5,871 bases of DNA from Desulfovibrio desulfuricans (lineage in GTDB: Bacteria; Desulfobacterota; Desulfovibrionia; Desulfovibrionales; Desulfovibrionaceae). The notes below the pieces were generated by a model. That model saw only the letters and a list, made by a program, of their open reading frames with translations, had not been told where the DNA came from and did not search any database. Position 1 is the stretch's first letter. Every line of letters starts with the position of its first letter. Both the position numbers and the translations under genes were made by a program. The DNA lies in the NCBI GenBank assembly GCA_003251995.1, contig QKDT01000356.1:1-5871 (forward strand), given 5' to 3'. Positions 4,864-5,871 of this stretch are shown here, in pieces.

Positions 4864-5871
4864 GGGCTTCCTCATCCGGCGGCGGGGCAGACACAGTGTC
4901 ATGCACCGATTCAGGGCCGTCGCTCCACAGTTTTTTCCATTCCATCAGCATGCGGAGCGCGTCCAGTGGGCTGAGTTCGTCAGGATTAAGCTCACGCAAC
5001 AAAAGAACCAGCGGATGCTCCGTGCGCGGTGGCGCAGCGGCGATCTCCGGCAGTTCGGGTGCTTTTTTCGTCGGCTCCGGCAGGCTCAGGCCAGGCAAGG
5101 ACACAGCGGAAACAACGGTTTTTCTGGCACTTTCGCGCCCGCGTTCCAAACCCTGCAAGATGGCTCTGGCCCGTTGCACCACGGGGCCGGGCACGCCCGC
5201 AAGACGGGCCACTTCCACACCGTAACTGCGGTCTGACGGGCCGGGTACGAGCTTGTGCAAAAAGAGAATGTCGTTGTTATATTCGCGGATGGCAATGTTC
5301 ATGGTGAACACGCCCGCAATGCGGCCTTCAAGCGCCGTAAGCTCATGGTAGTGGGTGGCAAAAAGGGTGCGCAGTTCGCCGCCGGCACGTTTTGCCAGGT
5401 CTTCCACCACAGCCCAGGCCAGCGCAACGCCATCGTAGGTGCTGGTGCCGCGCCCGATTTCATCCAGAATAACAAGACTACGGCGGGTGGCCTGCCGTAG
5501 AATGCGGGCAGTTTCCATCATTTCCACCATAAAGGTGCTCTGCCCCTGCGCAAGGTTGTCTGAGGCCCCCACGCGGGAGAACAGGCGGTCTACAAGCCCC
5601 AGACGGGCAGCGGTTGCCGGAACCATGGAACCCATCTGCGCCAACAGGCTGATGATGGCTACCTGGCGCAGCACCGTTGATTTACCAGCCATATTCGGGC
5701 CTGTGAGCAGGCACAGGCGGCGACCGGCATCCAGCCGAAAGTCGTTGGGCACAAAATTGGCGCGTCCAAGCATGGCCTCAACCACAGGGTGCCGGGCCTC
5801 GCGGATATCCAGATTAGCCTCTGCGTCAAGCTCCGGCCTGCACCAGTTGTTGGTGCGGCCCACCTGCGCGA
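4856..5871 (-). CDS. mutS: DNA mismatch repair protein MutS, C-terminal ATPase part
   Basis: The frame stays open to the window edge (last complete codon at 5869), so about 337 C-terminal residues of a protein usually near 850-900 are visible; the mismatch-binding, connector and most lever domains are outside. MutS recognises mismatches and, in an ATP-dependent clamp form, recruits MutL. Counting from the codon at 5863, the sequence shows REARHPVVEAML (21-32), Walker A GPNMAGKST (55-63), the GASDNLAQGQSTFMVEM signature loop (99-115), Walker B LVILDEIGRGTST (130-142) and FATHYHEL (168-175). DRSYGVEVARLAGVP (211-225) begins the dimer-interface helices. A Pro/Ala-rich linker (about 255-283) leads to a C-terminal helical motif LLLRELNPDELSPLDAL (287-303), similar to the C-terminal tetramerisation region of MutS1. 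The residues expected for ATPase activity are intact. The stop overlaps the downstream DUF1992 gene by 8 bp. Confidence 0.97.
   Translation of the reverse strand, partial: AQVGRTNNWCRPELDAEANLDIREARHPVVEAMLGRANFVPNDFRLDAGRRLCLLTGPNMAGKSTVLRQVAIISLLAQMGSMVPATAARLGLVDRLFSRVGASDNLAQGQSTFMVEMMETARILRQATRRSLVILDEIGRGTSTYDGVALAWAVVEDLAKRAGGELRTLFATHYHELTALEGRIAGVFTMNIAIREYNNDILFLHKLVPGPSDRSYGVEVARLAGVPGPVVQRARAILQGLERGRESARKTVVSAVSLPGLSLPEPTKKAPELPEIAAAPPRTEHPLVLLLRELNPDELSPLDALRMLMEWKKLWSDGPESVHDTVSAPPPDEEAHE
4867..4873 (-). promoter_or_regulatory. Ribosome binding site of the DUF1992 gene, inside mutS
   Basis: Minus-strand GAGGAAG lies within the last codons of mutS; the GAGGA core is 5 nt before the ATG at 4863. 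It favours this start over the ATG at 4875, which overlaps the motif itself. Confidence 0.6.

Overview
The window looks like ordinary chromosomal housekeeping DNA from a fairly GC-rich Gram-negative bacterium. The best guess is a Desulfovibrio-like Desulfobacterota member. That rests on the overall style of the proteins and on the suhB-like / Nudix / rimI / tpiA / secG layout; it is inference, not a database match. No mobile element, CRISPR array, tRNA or rRNA was seen.

Layout. (1) 1-567 (+): C-terminal 188 residues of a SuhB-type inositol monophosphatase, cut by the window edge and followed by a small candidate terminator. (2) 786-1301 (-): a Nudix-fold protein whose Nudix box has lost its catalytic acidic residues. 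Its ATG and the ATG of the next gene share one CATG palindrome. (3) 1300-2972 (+): a compact run of rimI (ribosomal-protein/N-terminal acetyltransferase), tpiA (triosephosphate isomerase) and secG (translocase subunit), with gaps of 14 and 51 bp, closed by a strong intrinsic terminator at 2995-3027. (4) 3053-4147 (+): a protein with a long, low-complexity N-terminal half and a C-terminal Smr domain resembling the SmrB type. (5) 4148-4458: a non-coding convergent spacer holding a strong bidirectional terminator at 4362-4404. (6) 4459-5871 (-): a two-gene unit in which mutS (C-terminal ATPase part only, 5' end outside the window) overlaps by 8 bp the start of a small DUF1992 / DnaJ-homologue-C28-like protein.

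How the genes relate. The rimI-tpiA-secG run mixes translation-related modification, central carbon metabolism and protein export, as is common for bacterial housekeeping operons. The Smr protein sits behind the secG terminator, so it needs read-through or its own promoter. mutS and the DUF1992 gene look translationally coupled.

I do not see convincing evidence of a new multi-gene system. The points most worth a second look are the apparently non-catalytic Nudix protein with its shared start-codon palindrome, the repeated short motif in the disordered arm of the Smr protein, and the mutS-DUF1992 coupling.
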